Shown piece after piece: positions 43,830-53,460 of a DNA stretch of 64,000 bases. A model generated the notes under the pieces. The model worked only from the letters and a program-made list of their open reading frames with translations, searched no databases and had not been told where the DNA came from. Position numbers and translations under genes: made by a program. The stretch spans positions 327,263 through 391,262 of the forward strand of contig NZ_CABPSC010000003.1 in the NCBI RefSeq assembly GCF_902459585.1, given 5' to 3'. Positions within the stretch are counted from its first letter, which is position 1; each line of letters opens with the position of its first letter. The DNA comes from Pandoraea nosoerga (GTDB taxonomy: Bacteria; Pseudomonadota; Gammaproteobacteria; Burkholderiales; Burkholderiaceae).

Positions 43830-43943
43830 CTTGGTAACGGAATGCCGAGCCAAGCCCCGCAGCGGATAAGTCGAAGTGGACGGCCCGAAGTGAACGGACT
43901 GATTGGGACGGACCGAAGGGGCGCGCACCCAAGTGAGCGCGGC

Positions 43944-43979
43944 GAATGCGCCGAATGCCACCAATGCGACCAATGCGGC
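43944..43979. repeat. 9-bp tandem repeat, four imperfect units
   Basis: Four successive units of the form (G/C)AATGC(C/G)xC in the 236-base spacer between the yidB terminator and the barstar stop. Apart from this tract and the terminator I see nothing else in the spacer. Confidence 0.6.
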
Positions 43980-44065
43980 GTCCGCGGCCTTCTCCCGCCA
44001 ACCACTGTCAAACTACGTCGATCAAAGGCGAAAGGGCGCCGGGTGTCGTGCGCCCATACCTCGCC

Positions 44066-44614
44066 TTACGCGAATGAATAAAAGACGCGGAACGAGACGC
44101 GGCGCTCAGCCCAGAATTCCGCAGCGTCGCGAAACACATCCAACAGTGTCTCGCGGCCATCCTTGTCGAACTTCGTCACCACGGGCAATCCCTCGAGCAC
44201 CACGACGAAGCCCGGCTGAGGGCCGCAGTGACTGACCAGATCGGTCAGGCAGTCGTGCAATGCATCGTAGTTCTTCCCGAAATGCTTGGGGAAAAGGAAC
44301 GATGTCGCGATCGTCTCCAGCACCTCGGCCTTGCTCTGCGCCTGCGAACAATTGGCGTACAGGAAATGCTGCCCGAGTCGCTCGGCCTCTGCGGCCAACT
44401 CCGGCACGCGGAATGCGCGGATCGACTGCACGATATTCGGCCTGACGGTCTTGAAAAGACTCATATCTCCCTCTTCCGATAGGGCATGGCGGCGGCCAGC
44501 CCGCGCTACAGCATGCAGGCCCAGCACCTGCTTGAACAAGTTGCCCTCGCCCGCACCGAATGGATCTGCCATAAGATCTTTCCCGCGTTCCTGTGCGAAA
44601 ACCGGCTCACTCAT
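44066..44614 (-). CDS. Barstar-family ribonuclease inhibitor
   Basis: A 182-residue intracellular protein with the barstar signature FPKHFGKNYDALHDCLTDL at residues 108-126, including the acidic helix that plugs the RNase active site. The fold proper starts near residue 60 (NIVQSIRAFRV). The first 50-60 residues are an unusual extension; ATGs at codons 15 and 51 are alternative starts. The initiator at 44614 is 7 bases after the ribonuclease stop, and the AAGGGA that could serve as its ribosome-binding site lies inside the end of the ribonuclease gene. The two are therefore translationally coupled. Confidence 0.88.
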   Translation of the reverse strand: MSEPVFAQERGKDLMADPFGAGEGNLFKQVLGLHAVARAGRRHALSEEGDMSLFKTVRPNIVQSIRAFRVPELAAEAERLGQHFLYANCSQAQSKAEVLETIATSFLFPKHFGKNYDALHDCLTDLVSHCGPQPGFVVVLEGLPVVTKFDKDGRETLLDVFRDAAEFWAERRVSFRVFYSFA

Positions 44615-44621
44615 ACTGCTG

Positions 44622-45023
44622 TCATTCCCTTATGCGTCTAAAGCTGTTGTAGTGATCTTGGGTGTAGTAACACGGATCGACCACGCGTTGATCGCCGCCA
44701 CAGACGATGCGCCTGGCGCCCCTGTTGCGGGCACCGGGAGTCGGCACCGTGTATTCATGGTAATAGCCGCGCGGCATTTTGGGCAGGCGCTTTTCGTAGT
44801 TCCCGAACACGATGCCATCCTTGGCATACGGGAACGGCCCGCCCTGGGCAATCAGCGTCAGCGTCCGCTGCGCTTCGCGGGGCAATTCGGCAACGGCAAC
44901 CGTTGCCGTTGAATCTGCGACGAACGGCGCAGTTTCGCGCGCCATGACATTGCCCGCCAGAATGACACCGCTCGCCGCCGTCAGTGCCACGATGCCCCGG
45001 TGAAGCCAACGTGCCATGGTCAT
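44622..45023 (-). CDS. Secreted guanyl-specific ribonuclease (barnase/RNase Sa family)
   Basis: A 133-residue precursor with a hydrophobic signal segment (about 5-28) and a C-terminal ribonuclease domain of the N1/T1/barnase fold. Catalytic residues expected for the family are present: E90 in YYHEYTV, R104 or R105 in GARRIV and H124 in QDHYNSF. DGIVFGNYEKRLP is the guanine-recognition and substrate loop. Two cysteines (C108, C118) could pair after export. The first ATG (45023) has AGG seven bases upstream; a second lies at 45017. It directly precedes the barstar-like inhibitor gene, which protects the producing cell. Confidence 0.9.
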   Translation of the reverse strand: MTMARWLHRGIVALTAASGVILAGNVMARETAPFVADSTATVAVAELPREAQRTLTLIAQGGPFPYAKDGIVFGNYEKRLPKMPRGYYHEYTVPTPGARNRGARRIVCGGDQRVVDPCYYTQDHYNSFRRIRE

Positions 45024-45349
45024 AGCTAGCCTGCCTGCCCGGCGATCTTGCGCTGCGGGCCCGTTCTGGTGGGTGAAGCCGTAAGGTTATCGCTATTGCT
45101 CGAGAGAATCAATGTCGGCTTACATTTTGCAACCAAACCACTCGGCAAATCCCTGGAAACACAAGGTTTTTATCAAAAGTAAGCACCCACATTGGCATAT
45201 ACGGCGCCAAAATGCGCGTGGCCGGAACGACAAAACGCCGCCCATGCCAGGCGGCGTTTTGTCGTAACGCGCGGCCGCAATGTTTTGCCGCAGTGTCATG
45301 CCATGAACGGGCACAGAATGGCGGCGAACCGCCGCTGGAGGCTACCCGC
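45024..45349. other. Gene-free spacer between maeB and ribonuclease genes
   Basis: The stretch holds the maeB terminator hairpin (45228-45264) and an AT-richer tract at about 45110-45190, which is the likely promoter zone of the ribonuclease gene on the minus strand. I do not see a convincing gene here. Confidence 0.5.
45228..45264 (-). terminator. Terminator after maeB
   Basis: A perfect 15-bp stem (45228-45242 with 45250-45264) with a 7-base loop and an embedded TTTT, about 85 bases beyond the maeB stop. Confidence 0.8.
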
Positions 45350-47653
45350 TCAGACGAGCCCTTGTTGCGCTGCCGCATCGGCCACCACGAGCGCCGCCAT
45401 GTTGATGATCCGGCGCACCGTGGCCGACTCGGTCAGGATATGCACGGGCTTGGCCGCGCCGAGCAGGATGGGGCCAATCGCAACGTTGTTGCCTGCCGCC
45501 GTCTTGAGCAGGTTGTAGGCGATATTCGCGGCATCGATGTTCGGCATTACCAGCAGGTTGGCCGCACCGGTGAGCGTCGAATCCGGCATGATGCGCGCGC
45601 GCAGTTCCGGATCGAGCGCGCAGTCGCCGTGCATTTCCCCGTCGACCTCCAGTTCGGGCGCACGCTCCTGCAGAATCGCCAGCGTTTCACGCATCTTGCG
45701 TGCGCAATTCGCATCGCTCGTGCCGAAATTCGAGTGCGAGAGCAGCGCCACCTTCGGCTGAATGCCGAAACGGCGAATTTCCTCGGCTGCCATCAAGGTG
45801 ATCTCGGCCAGATCTTCCGCGCTGGGATCCTGGTTGATGTGCGTATCGACGAGGAATATCTGGCGGTTCGGCAGGATCAGTGCGTTCATCGCACCATAGA
45901 CGTGGCCGCCCGGGCGCTTGCCGATCACGCGATCGATGAAGTGCAGGTGGCGCCCCGGCGTGGAGACCGTGCCGCATATCAGGCCGTCCGCCTCGCCCTT
46001 GCGCACCAGCATCGCGGCGATCAGCGTCGTGCGGCGGCGCATTTCCACGCGCGCATACGACGCCGTCACGCCCTTGCGATTGGTCAATTGGTGATACGTC
46101 TCCCAGTAATCACGGTAGCGCTCGTCGTGTTCGGGGTTGACGATGGTGAAGTCGACGCCCGGCGTGAGACGCAGGCCGTACTGCTGAATGCGGTGTTCGA
46201 TGACGGCGGGGCGGCCGACCAGAATCGGCGTGGCAACGCGCTCGTCCACCAGCACTTGCACCGCGCGCAGCACGCGCTCCTCCTCACCCTCGGCAAACGC
46301 AATGCGTTTCTTGTCGGCGGGCACGCTGCGTGCGACCGAGAACAGCGGCTTCATCAAGCTGCCACTGTGATACACGAACTGCTGCAGCGACTGCGAGTAG
46401 GCGTCGACGTCCGCAAGTGGACGCGTGGCCACGCCGGCGGCCATCGCGGCTTCGGCCACCGCCGTCGCGACCTTGACCAGCAGACGCGGATCGAACGGCT
46501 TCGGAATCAGGTATTCCGGGCCGAACGACAGATTCTTGATGCCATACGCCGATGCAACGATGTCGCTCTGTTCCTGACGCGCCAACTCCGCCAGTGCATT
46601 GACGGCGGCGATTTCCATCGAGCGCGTGATGGTCGTGGCGCCGACGTCAATCGCGCCACGGAAAATGAACGGAAAGCACAGGACGTTGTTGACCTGATTC
46701 GGATAGTCGGTGCGGCCGGTCGCCATCACGCAATCGGGACGGACTTCCTTCGCCAGTTCCGGCGTGATTTCCGGATTCGGATTGGCCAGCGCGAAAATCA
46801 GCGGCTTGTCGGCCATGGCCTTGACCATTTCGGGCTTGAGCACGCCGGCCGCCGACAGACCAAGGAAGATGTCGGCGCCGCCGATCACTTCGGCGAGGCC
46901 GCGTGCTTCGGTCTTTTGCGCGAAGCGGATTTTCTCCGGGTCCATCAATTCGGTGCGGCCTTCGTACACTACGCCGGCGAGGTCCGTCACCCAGATGTTC
47001 TCGATGGGCAGCCCCATGTCCACCAGCAGGTCCAGACAGGCGAGCGCTGCCGCGCCGGCGCCGGACGCCACCAGCTTCACCGAGCGCAGATCCTTGCCCA
47101 CGACCTTCAGACCGTTGATGAGCGCTGCGGCGACCACGATGGCCGTGCCGTGCTGATCGTCATGGAAGACCGGAATCTTCATGCGCTCGCGCAGCTTGCG
47201 CTCGACGATGAAGCACTCGGGCGCCTTGATGTCTTCAAGGTTGATCGCGCCGAAGGTCGGCTCGAGCGCCGCGATGATGTCGACCAGTTTCTCCGGGTCT
47301 TTCTCGTCGATCTCGATATCGAACACGTCGATATTGGCGAATTTCTTGAAGAGCACGCCCTTGCCTTCCATCACCGGCTTCGAGGCGAGCGGACCGATGT
47401 CGCCGAGGCCCAGCACCGCCGTGCCGTTCGAAATCACGCCCACCAGATTGCCGCGCGCCGTGTAGCGCGACGCGTTGAGCGGATCGACGACGATCTCCTC
47501 GCATGCGGCCGCGACGCCCGGCGAATACGCCAACGCCAGATCGCGCTGGTTGAGCAACTGCTTCGTCGGCGCGATGGCGATTTTGCCTGGCGTGGGGAAT
47601 TCGTGATATTCGAGCGCAGCTTCGCGCAGTTTCGGATCGATCGGCGTGGGCAT
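45350..47653 (-). CDS. maeB: NADP-dependent malic enzyme with phosphotransacetylase-like domain
   Basis: A 767-residue MaeB-type enzyme converting malate to pyruvate and CO2 with NADP. The malic domain (residues about 15-165, [18 protein letters not shown]) and the NAD(P)-binding malic domain (about 166-415, [19 protein letters not shown]) are followed by a C-terminal PTA-like domain (about 430-760) that lacks transacetylase activity in homologues and gives acetyl-CoA-responsive control. Starts [18 protein letters not shown]. Its upstream neighbour thiL is divergent across 397 bases. A minus-strand TACAAT at 47699-47704 may be its -10. Confidence 0.96.
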   Translation of the reverse strand: MPTPIDPKLREAALEYHEFPTPGKIAIAPTKQLLNQRDLALAYSPGVAAACEEIVVDPLNASRYTARGNLVGVISNGTAVLGLGDIGPLASKPVMEGKGVLFKKFANIDVFDIEIDEKDPEKLVDIIAALEPTFGAINLEDIKAPECFIVERKLRERMKIPVFHDDQHGTAIVVAAALINGLKVVGKDLRSVKLVASGAGAAALACLDLLVDMGLPIENIWVTDLAGVVYEGRTELMDPEKIRFAQKTEARGLAEVIGGADIFLGLSAAGVLKPEMVKAMADKPLIFALANPNPEITPELAKEVRPDCVMATGRTDYPNQVNNVLCFPFIFRGAIDVGATTITRSMEIAAVNALAELARQEQSDIVASAYGIKNLSFGPEYLIPKPFDPRLLVKVATAVAEAAMAAGVATRPLADVDAYSQSLQQFVYHSGSLMKPLFSVARSVPADKKRIAFAEGEEERVLRAVQVLVDERVATPILVGRPAVIEHRIQQYGLRLTPGVDFTIVNPEHDERYRDYWETYHQLTNRKGVTASYARVEMRRRTTLIAAMLVRKGEADGLICGTVSTPGRHLHFIDRVIGKRPGGHVYGAMNALILPNRQIFLVDTHINQDPSAEDLAEITLMAAEEIRRFGIQPKVALLSHSNFGTSDANCARKMRETLAILQERAPELEVDGEMHGDCALDPELRARIMPDSTLTGAANLLVMPNIDAANIAYNLLKTAAGNNVAIGPILLGAAKPVHILTESATVRRIINMAALVVADAAAQQGLV

Positions 47654-48050
47654 GTAGGAAAGCTCTTGGCGAACAGAATTGTCAAAATTTCAGTGCGAAT
47701 TGTAGCCCCATTTATTCACGCCATTTATGCAAAAAACGGATAAGGGCTGCACCCGCTGCGTGCCGATAGTCGCCAAAAAGCCTCGCAAATTCAACGCTGC
47801 AACGCACCATCGAGCCATTTTTCGGACGGGTGGCCGTCCACGACTCAGGTGTTGTCCGAGCGCCCGCTAATCCGTCGTCCGATTTCGCCGTGCGCCGCGG
47901 CGTCTCGCTTGGGCAAAGCGCTGCCGGCTCTTAGAATAGGGCTTCACGCTGCACGACACTGCAGCCCTTTCATCCCATGCCGGCGGCGGCCCCAACGTTG
48001 CACCAGTTTCGTGCATCGATGCGCCCGGGCCGGCGACCGAGCCGTCGCTC
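47654..48050. other. Gene-free spacer between divergent maeB and thiL
   Basis: About 400 bases with a candidate minus-strand TACAAT (47699-47704) for maeB. I see no RNA gene, thiamine riboswitch-like structure or repeat here. Open frames that enter from thiL's side lack family resemblance. Confidence 0.5.
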
Positions 48051-49076
48051 ATGATCATGTCTTGCGTGCCGCCTTCTGCGTCTCCTTCCGCGTCGTCTTC
48101 GCCGCTCTCCGAGTTCTCGTTGATCGATCGCTTCTTCGCCCATGCCACGCGGCCGGGCGAGCACGTGGCGCTCGGCATCGGCGACGACTGTGCGCTGTTG
48201 CGGCCGAGCGCCGGCGAGCAGCTCGCAATTTCCACCGACATGCTCGTGGAAGGACGGCATTTCTTTCCCGATGCCGACCCGCGTGCGCTGGGCCACAAGA
48301 CGCTTGCCGTCAATCTGTCGGATCTGGCGGCAATGGGCGCAAAGCCGATCGGGTTCACGCTGGCGCTGGCGCTGCCCGAGAGTGATCCGGCGTGGCTCGC
48401 TCCATTCGCCGAAGGACTGGCAGCGTTGGCCGATCGCCACGCGTGCCCGCTCGTTGGCGGCGACACCACGCGCGGCCCGCGCAACCTTTGCGTGACGGTC
48501 TTCGGCAGCGTGCCCGCCGAGCATGCGCTGCGGCGCGACGCGGCGCGGCCCGGCGACGACATCTGGGTTTCCGGCGATCTCGGCGATGCGCGGCTCGCAC
48601 TCGGCGCGATGCGAGGCGAATGGTCACTCGCGCACGACGATCTTGCACGGGCGCGACGCGCGATGGACCTTCCGGAGCCGCAAGTCACGCTGGGCCTAGC
48701 GCTGCGCGGCGTGGCGCGCGCCGCGCTCGACATCTCGGATGGATTGCTGGGCGATCTCGGACACATTCTGGCGCGCTCCGACGTGAGCGCGCGAGTGAAT
48801 GTCGACGCCCTGCCGCGCTCGGCGTTGCTCGCGAAGCAAGCGCCGGCGATCCAGCGACTTTGCACGCTGGCGGGAGGCGACGACTACCAACTGTGCTTCT
48901 GCGCGGACAGCGGGCAACGCGCCCGTATCGAGGCGATCGGCGATGAACTCGGCCTGCGCATCACGCGTATCGGTACAATATCGGTTCCCGACGCCCGCCA
49001 GCAGAGACTGCAACTTCATGACAATACCGGCGCGAGCGTCGCTGCCGATTTCAAAAGTTTCGACCATTTCCAATGA
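48051..49076 (+). CDS. thiL: Thiamine-monophosphate kinase
   Basis: A 341-residue ATP-dependent kinase forming thiamine diphosphate. The PurM-like N-domain has LGIGDDCALL and the metal-binding DMLVEGRHFF. The C-domain includes ALDISDGLLGDLGH. The first 20 or so residues (rich in Ser/Pro) are not conserved, so the true start may be the ATG at 48057 or a later codon. It overlaps pgpA by four bases (ATGA), the same pairing as E. coli thiL-pgpA. Confidence 0.95.
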   Translation: MIMSCVPPSASPSASSSPLSEFSLIDRFFAHATRPGEHVALGIGDDCALLRPSAGEQLAISTDMLVEGRHFFPDADPRALGHKTLAVNLSDLAAMGAKPIGFTLALALPESDPAWLAPFAEGLAALADRHACPLVGGDTTRGPRNLCVTVFGSVPAEHALRRDAARPGDDIWVSGDLGDARLALGAMRGEWSLAHDDLARARRAMDLPEPQVTLGLALRGVARAALDISDGLLGDLGHILARSDVSARVNVDALPRSALLAKQAPAIQRLCTLAGGDDYQLCFCADSGQRARIEAIGDELGLRITRIGTISVPDARQQRLQLHDNTGASVAADFKSFDHFQ

Positions 49077-49594
49077 GCACTGATCAACCGGCCGCCGTCA
49101 ATCCAGGCAGCGGCCCGCGCCGGCCGACCTCGCGATTCCTGCTGTCGCACCCCGCACATCTGTTTTCCCTCGGCTTCGGCACGGGTCTGTCGTCATTCGC
49201 CCCGGGCACCGTGGGCACGTTTTTCGGCTGGGCGTCCTATCTGGTGCTCAACCTGTATCTGACCGTCACCGGCTGGGGTGTGCTGATCGCGGCATCCATC
49301 GTCGGCGGCATCTGGATGTGCGGCTACACCGCGCGCAAGCTCGGTACGCAAGACCCCAGTGCGGTGGTCTGGGACGAGATCGTCGCCTTCTGGATCGTGC
49401 TGCTGTTGATTACGCCAGCGAGCTTCGTCGGTCAATTGGTGGCGTTCGTGCTGTTCCGCTTCTTCGACGCCGTAAAGCCGCCGCCGGTCCGCTACTTCGA
49501 CCGTACCGTCAAGGGCGGGCTGGGCATCATGCTCGATGATCTCGTCGCGGCGTTCTGCACGTTGCTCGTGATCGCGCTGTGGCGCTCCATCTGA
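49073..49594 (+). CDS. pgpA: Phosphatidylglycerophosphatase A
   Basis: A 173-residue inner-membrane phosphatase making phosphatidylglycerol. Hallmarks are FAPGTVGTFFGW, VVWDEIVAFWIVL and the C-terminal VKGGLGIMLDDLVAAF with the conserved Asp pair. Three to four hydrophobic segments are visible. Overlaps thiL by four bases and precedes pncC by 21 bases, forming a thiL-pgpA-pncC run. Confidence 0.95.
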   Translation: MSTDQPAAVNPGSGPRRPTSRFLLSHPAHLFSLGFGTGLSSFAPGTVGTFFGWASYLVLNLYLTVTGWGVLIAASIVGGIWMCGYTARKLGTQDPSAVVWDEIVAFWIVLLLITPASFVGQLVAFVLFRFFDAVKPPPVRYFDRTVKGGLGIMLDDLVAAFCTLLVIALWRSI

Positions 49595-49615
49595 TCTTTT
49601 TCAAGGCGTCGTCCC

Positions 49616-50119
49616 GTGGTCTCCGAACAAAATCTCCTTGCCCAACTCGCGGTGAAGGTCGGCAATCGTCTGCGCGACGAGCGGTTAATGCTTGCAAGCG
49701 CCGAGTCGTGCACCGGCGGCCTGGTCGCCGCCGCGATCACGGATATTTCGGGCAGCAGCAACTGGTTCGAGCGCGGCTTCGTGACGTACTCGAATCAAGC
49801 CAAGACGGAAATGATCGGCGTGCCGCCGGAGCTGATCGACAGGCATGGCGCGGTAAGCGAGCCTGTCGCGCGCGCCATGGCCGAGGGGGCGCTGCTCAAC
49901 AGCCGTGCGCAGATTTCGGTGTCGATCACGGGCGTGGCCGGGCCGGGCGGCGGGACTGCCGACAAGCCGGTGGGAATGGTGTGCTTCGCATGGAGCAATC
50001 GCCTGAGCACGATCGTCGAGACGAAGCACTTCAAGGGCGATCGCACACAGGTGCGCAGCCAGGCCGCGCAGCACGCGCTGCGGGGCATTCTCGAACTGCT
50101 GGACAAAGCGGAAAGCTGA
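49616..50119 (+). CDS. pncC: Nicotinamide-nucleotide amidohydrolase PncC (CinA C-terminal type)
   Basis: A 167-residue CinA_C-family deamidase recycling NMN to nicotinate mononucleotide. The nucleophile S31 lies in SAESCTGGLVAAAI, and the GVAGPGGGTADKPVG loop follows. This is the stand-alone form without the CinA N-terminal domain. The start is GTG at 49616 (MVSEQNLLAQL); the ribosome-binding site is weak. Convergent with pyrF across 114 bases. Confidence 0.94.
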   Translation: MVSEQNLLAQLAVKVGNRLRDERLMLASAESCTGGLVAAAITDISGSSNWFERGFVTYSNQAKTEMIGVPPELIDRHGAVSEPVARAMAEGALLNSRAQISVSITGVAGPGGGTADKPVGMVCFAWSNRLSTIVETKHFKGDRTQVRSQAAQHALRGILELLDKAES

Positions 50120-50148
50120 GAGGCGACGAAGCGCTGCGCCGCGAGTCG

Positions 50149-50184
50149 GTGCAAGCGGTCGGCGAGCGGTTTGGCGAGCGGTCG
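50149..50184. repeat. 12-bp imperfect tandem repeat, three units
   Basis: Units of the form GGCGAGCGGTxx between convergent pncC and pyrF: 50149-50160, 50161-50172 and 50173-50184, the last two sharing 10 identical bases. The same GGCGAGCGGT decamer occurs in the mscS leader repeats. Confidence 0.5.
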
Positions 50185-50233
50185 GCAAGGCGCCGGCCCA
50201 GCGAAACGGGCGGCGGCGTCTCGGGACCGCGCC

Positions 50234-51046
50234 TCAACGATAAGCGTTGATGCTATCCCGCGTGTTCTGCGCCGCCGCGGCGGCGGCCGCGGCAAACCGC
50301 TCGTCGCGGCCGGCATAAATGATGGCGCGCGACGAGTTGATCATCATGCCCGTGCCGTTGCCGGTGCGCCCGGCCTTCACCGTCGCTTCGACGTCGCCGC
50401 CCTGGGCGCCCACGCCCGGAATCAGCAGCGGCATGTCGCCGACGATACCGCGCACCGCGGCAATTTCCGCGGGGAACGTCGCACCGACCACGAGACCGAT
50501 CTGGCCGTTGGTGTTCCAGGGCCCGGAGGCGAGACGCGCGACCGTCTGGTACAGCGGCTTGCCGTCGACATCGAGAAACTGCAGATCGCTGCCGCCGGGA
50601 TTCGACGTGCGGCACAGCACGATCACGCCCTTGTCGGGATAGGCCAGATACGGCTCCAGCGAATCGAAGCCCATGTACGGGTTCACCGTTACGGCGTCGG
50701 CGCGATAGCGCTCGAACGCCTCCCTCGCATATTGTTCGGCCGTGCTGCCGATGTCGCCGCGCTTGGCGTCCAGAATCACCGGCAGCCCCGGGTGGTCGGC
50801 GTGGATATGCGCAATCAGGCGCTCGAGCTGCGCTTCGGCGCGATGTGCCGCGAAGTACGCGATCTGCGGCTTGAACGCGCATGCATACGGCGCGGTCGCG
50901 TCGACGATCTGGCGGCAGAACTCGAAGATCGCATCCGGCTGGCCTTGCAGATGGGCGGGAATGCGCGACGGCTCGGGATCGAGACCCACGCAGAGCAGCG
51001 AGTTGTTGTGTGCCCAGGCGGCGTTGAGAGCTTCGATGAATGTCAT
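50234..51046 (-). CDS. pyrF: Orotidine 5'-phosphate decarboxylase (type 2)
   Basis: A 270-residue TIM-barrel enzyme for the last step of UMP synthesis. The type 2 active-site signature [18 protein letters not shown] carries the essential Asp-Lys-Asp. [13 protein letters not shown] is the conserved N-terminal strand. The ATG at 51046 begins [15 protein letters not shown] and gives the family length. Its closest upstream neighbour on the same strand is corA, 193 bases away, so it is probably transcribed on its own. Confidence 0.95.
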   Translation of the reverse strand: MTFIEALNAAWAHNNSLLCVGLDPEPSRIPAHLQGQPDAIFEFCRQIVDATAPYACAFKPQIAYFAAHRAEAQLERLIAHIHADHPGLPVILDAKRGDIGSTAEQYAREAFERYRADAVTVNPYMGFDSLEPYLAYPDKGVIVLCRTSNPGGSDLQFLDVDGKPLYQTVARLASGPWNTNGQIGLVVGATFPAEIAAVRGIVGDMPLLIPGVGAQGGDVEATVKAGRTGNGTGMMINSSRAIIYAGRDERFAAAAAAAAQNTRDSINAYR

Positions 51047-51239
51047 GACGGTGTTCCAGCGGGTTGCGCGGCGGTGGTCCGACGCGGCGTGATTCGGGCG
51101 GGTGCAATCCCGCAAGGCCGCCATTTTACCTGCTCGGCGGGCCCGCCCCGCCGGCGCGGCGCGCATGCCGCGCCGATGTCCCCGCGGCCCTCCGACAGCC
51201 GCCGACAACACCTGCCGGGAACAAGCCGCCGCGTCGCGC

Positions 51240-52202
51240 TCAGTCGAGCCAGCCGCGATGCCGGAAATACAGGAACGGCGCGATGGCCGAGAGAATCATC
51301 AGCCCGATCGCGAACGGATAGCCCGCCTCCCAGCGCAACTCCGGCATCATCTGGAAGTTCATGCCGTAAATGCTCGCGATGAGCGTCGGCGGCAGAAACG
51401 CCACGGCTGCCACCGAGAATATCTTGATGATCTTGTTCTGGTTGATGTTGATGAAGCCGATGGTCGCGTCCATCAGGAAGTTGATCTTGTCGAACAGGTA
51501 CGCCGTGTGGTTGTCCAGCGACTCGATGTCGCGCAGGATCTGCTTGCCTTCCTGATACTGCTCGTCCTTGAGCATGCGCGCGCGCATGAGAAACGACACG
51601 GCGCGACGCGTGTCCATCACGTTGCGCCGGATGCGCCCGTTCAGGTCCTCCTCCGCCGCAATGCTCTCGAGCGCCTTGGCGGCGTCCGCGTCGGTGAGGT
51701 TCTTGCCGAGCACGCGCTTGCTCACTTCCTCCAGCGCCGCGTAGACGCCCTCGAGCGCGTCGGCCGAATATTCGGCATCGGTCGAGTAAAGATCGAGCAG
51801 CACGTCCATCGCATCGCGCACCGAGCCCGGACGGATACGCGCGCGCATGCGCACCAGGCGGAACACCGGCAGGTCTTCGTCGTGAATGGAGATCAGCAGA
51901 TCCTTGAGCACCACGAACGCAACCGGCACGTTGCGCGATTGTTCCTCGTCGTCGAGCAGAAAATCCGTGCGGATGTGCAACACGCCGCTATCGTCTTCGT
52001 AATAGCGCGCCGAGGCCTCGATGTCGGTCACTTCGTCGCGCGACGGCAGTTTGACCCCGTAGGCCTCCTCGACCCAACGTCGCTCTTCCTCCGATTCGCT
52101 GTGCAAATCGACCCAGACCGGTGACACGCTGGTCAGGTCGCTGGGTTGGTCGCAAGTCACCTGTTGCAGGCGGCCATGATGGATGACGAAGGCATTGATC
52201 AA
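51240..52202 (-). CDS. corA: CorA-family magnesium/cobalt transporter
   Basis: A 320-residue inner-membrane pentameric channel subunit. The long cytoplasmic N-terminal domain ends in a helix leading to TM1 ([18 protein letters not shown]). The selectivity signature YGMNF follows, and TM2 comes near the C-terminus with [20 protein letters not shown]. It ends in a basic cytoplasmic tail (RHRGWLD). A CorC-type accessory protein is encoded at 1250-2125. Divergent from mscS; both are membrane channels but no functional link is implied. Confidence 0.95.
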   Translation of the reverse strand: MINAFVIHHGRLQQVTCDQPSDLTSVSPVWVDLHSESEEERRWVEEAYGVKLPSRDEVTDIEASARYYEDDSGVLHIRTDFLLDDEEQSRNVPVAFVVLKDLLISIHDEDLPVFRLVRMRARIRPGSVRDAMDVLLDLYSTDAEYSADALEGVYAALEEVSKRVLGKNLTDADAAKALESIAAEEDLNGRIRRNVMDTRRAVSFLMRARMLKDEQYQEGKQILRDIESLDNHTAYLFDKINFLMDATIGFININQNKIIKIFSVAAVAFLPPTLIASIYGMNFQMMPELRWEAGYPFAIGLMILSAIAPFLYFRHRGWLD

Positions 52203-52538
52203 ACGAGGTTCTCCCAGCTACGCGGCGACGCCAAGTGTAGCAGCCGCGCCACAGTGACGCCAATGGCGGCATATCGTATCGCCACGGGGCGCGCGCCGCG
52301 CCGCATTTCGCCGTTTGTCGGCGGCAGCCCGACATTCACGTGGGACCGACGCTGGCGTCACGCAGGAGCATGGCCAATTTCGACGGATTCGGGCGCATCG
52401 ACGGCGAGCGACGGCGAGCGGTGGCGGGCGATGGCGGGCGATGGCGAGCGGTGGCAAGTTGCGCAGAACCAATCTACGCGCTTTGCGTCAACTCTGTTAT
52501 CGCCGCCGTCAGGCGTCCATCCCCTGGGAGACATTCAA
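52203..52538. other. Gene-free spacer between divergent corA and mscS, with tandem repeats
   Basis: A 336-base divergent spacer. It contains the 10-bp tandem repeat at 52401-52456 and otherwise no recognised gene. Promoters for both channels should lie here, but I could not place them with confidence. Confidence 0.5.
52401..52456. repeat. 10-bp tandem repeat in mscS leader
   Basis: Five and a half units of (A/G)(C/T)GGCG(A/G)GCG in exact 10-bp register, ending about 80 bases before the mscS start. Confidence 0.75.
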
Positions 52539-53411
52539 ATGACAGAAGTGACGACCCCGCTCGCGTCCTTCGACGCCGCGATGGGATTCCTCGCCGCCAA
52601 TGCCGTGCACTACGGGCTCTCGTTCGTGCAAGCCGTGCTGATTCTGTTGATCGGTTTCTGGATCGCGTCGCGTCTGGCGCGCATGGTGCGCGGGGCGCTC
52701 GGCCGCTCGCCGCACTTCGATGCCACGCTCAAGCCGCTGATCGAGTCGGTCGTGCTGTGGGCCGTGCGCGGCATCACGGTCATTGCGGTACTCGCGCAGT
52801 TCGGCGTGCAAACGGCCAGCATCATCGCCGTATTGGGTGCTGCCGGGCTGGCCATCGGCCTCGCGCTGCAGGGCACGCTGCAGAACATCGCGGCCGGCAC
52901 GATGCTGCTGGTGCTGCGTCCTTTTCGCAACGGCGACTACATCACGGCCGGTTCGTCGGTGGCGGGCACCGTGGAAGAGATCGGCCTGTTCACGACCACG
53001 CTGACCAACGCCGACGGCATCTACGTTTGCGTGCCGAACAACCAGATCTGGGGCCAGCCGATCACGAACTTCAGCCGCAATGCCACGCGTCGCATGGAAA
53101 TTACCGTGGGCGTGTCGCTCGACGACGATCTCGACGCCGCCATGGACGCCTTGCGCGCGCACGTCGGCGGCGACAAGCGCGTGCTCGACAAGCCGGCGCC
53201 GGAAGTCATGGTCAAGCAGGTGAGCGACAGCGCCGTGATCGTGAACGTGCGCGTGTGGTCGCTGCTGGAGAACTACTGGAGCCTGTACTGGGACTTGCAG
53301 CGCAGCGTGAAGGAAACCGTCGAAGGCGTGGGCTGCTCGTTGCCGTACCCCACGCGCACCGTCGTCCACGTGCCATCGCAGCCGGCGCCAGACGTTTCCC
53401 AGCGCCACTGA
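52539..53411 (+). CDS. mscS: Small-conductance mechanosensitive channel
   Basis: A 290-residue inner-membrane tension-gated channel releasing solutes on hypo-osmotic shock. TM1-TM3 are followed by the pore helix VLGAAGLAIGLALQGTLQNIAAGTMLL, here quoted only in part: AAGLAIGLALQGTLQNIAAG. The cytoplasmic vestibule domain follows (FRNGDYITAGSSVAGTVEEI). Length and layout match E. coli MscS (286 residues). The ATG at 52539 has GGGAG at good spacing. It is convergent with mtgA. Confidence 0.95.
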   Translation: MTEVTTPLASFDAAMGFLAANAVHYGLSFVQAVLILLIGFWIASRLARMVRGALGRSPHFDATLKPLIESVVLWAVRGITVIAVLAQFGVQTASIIAVLGAAGLAIGLALQGTLQNIAAGTMLLVLRPFRNGDYITAGSSVAGTVEEIGLFTTTLTNADGIYVCVPNNQIWGQPITNFSRNATRRMEITVGVSLDDDLDAAMDALRAHVGGDKRVLDKPAPEVMVKQVSDSAVIVNVRVWSLLENYWSLYWDLQRSVKETVEGVGCSLPYPTRTVVHVPSQPAPDVSQRH

Positions 53412-53460
53412 ACGTCCCCGCGCTCATGCGAGCCACGCGCACCATGCGCAGCCCCGTCGG

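Noticed and set aside
45109-45378. Small minus-strand open frame in the maeB-ribonuclease spacer
   Set aside because: It spans the terminator hairpin and the end of maeB, and its sequence has no protein character.
45212-47743. Long plus-strand open frame opposite maeB
   Set aside because: Antisense shadow running through the maeB terminator; composition is Arg/His-rich and unlike real proteins here.
47849-48385. Plus-strand open frame upstream of and overlapping thiL
   Set aside because: Arg/Ala-rich shadow of the thiL frame; no ribosome-binding site or motif.
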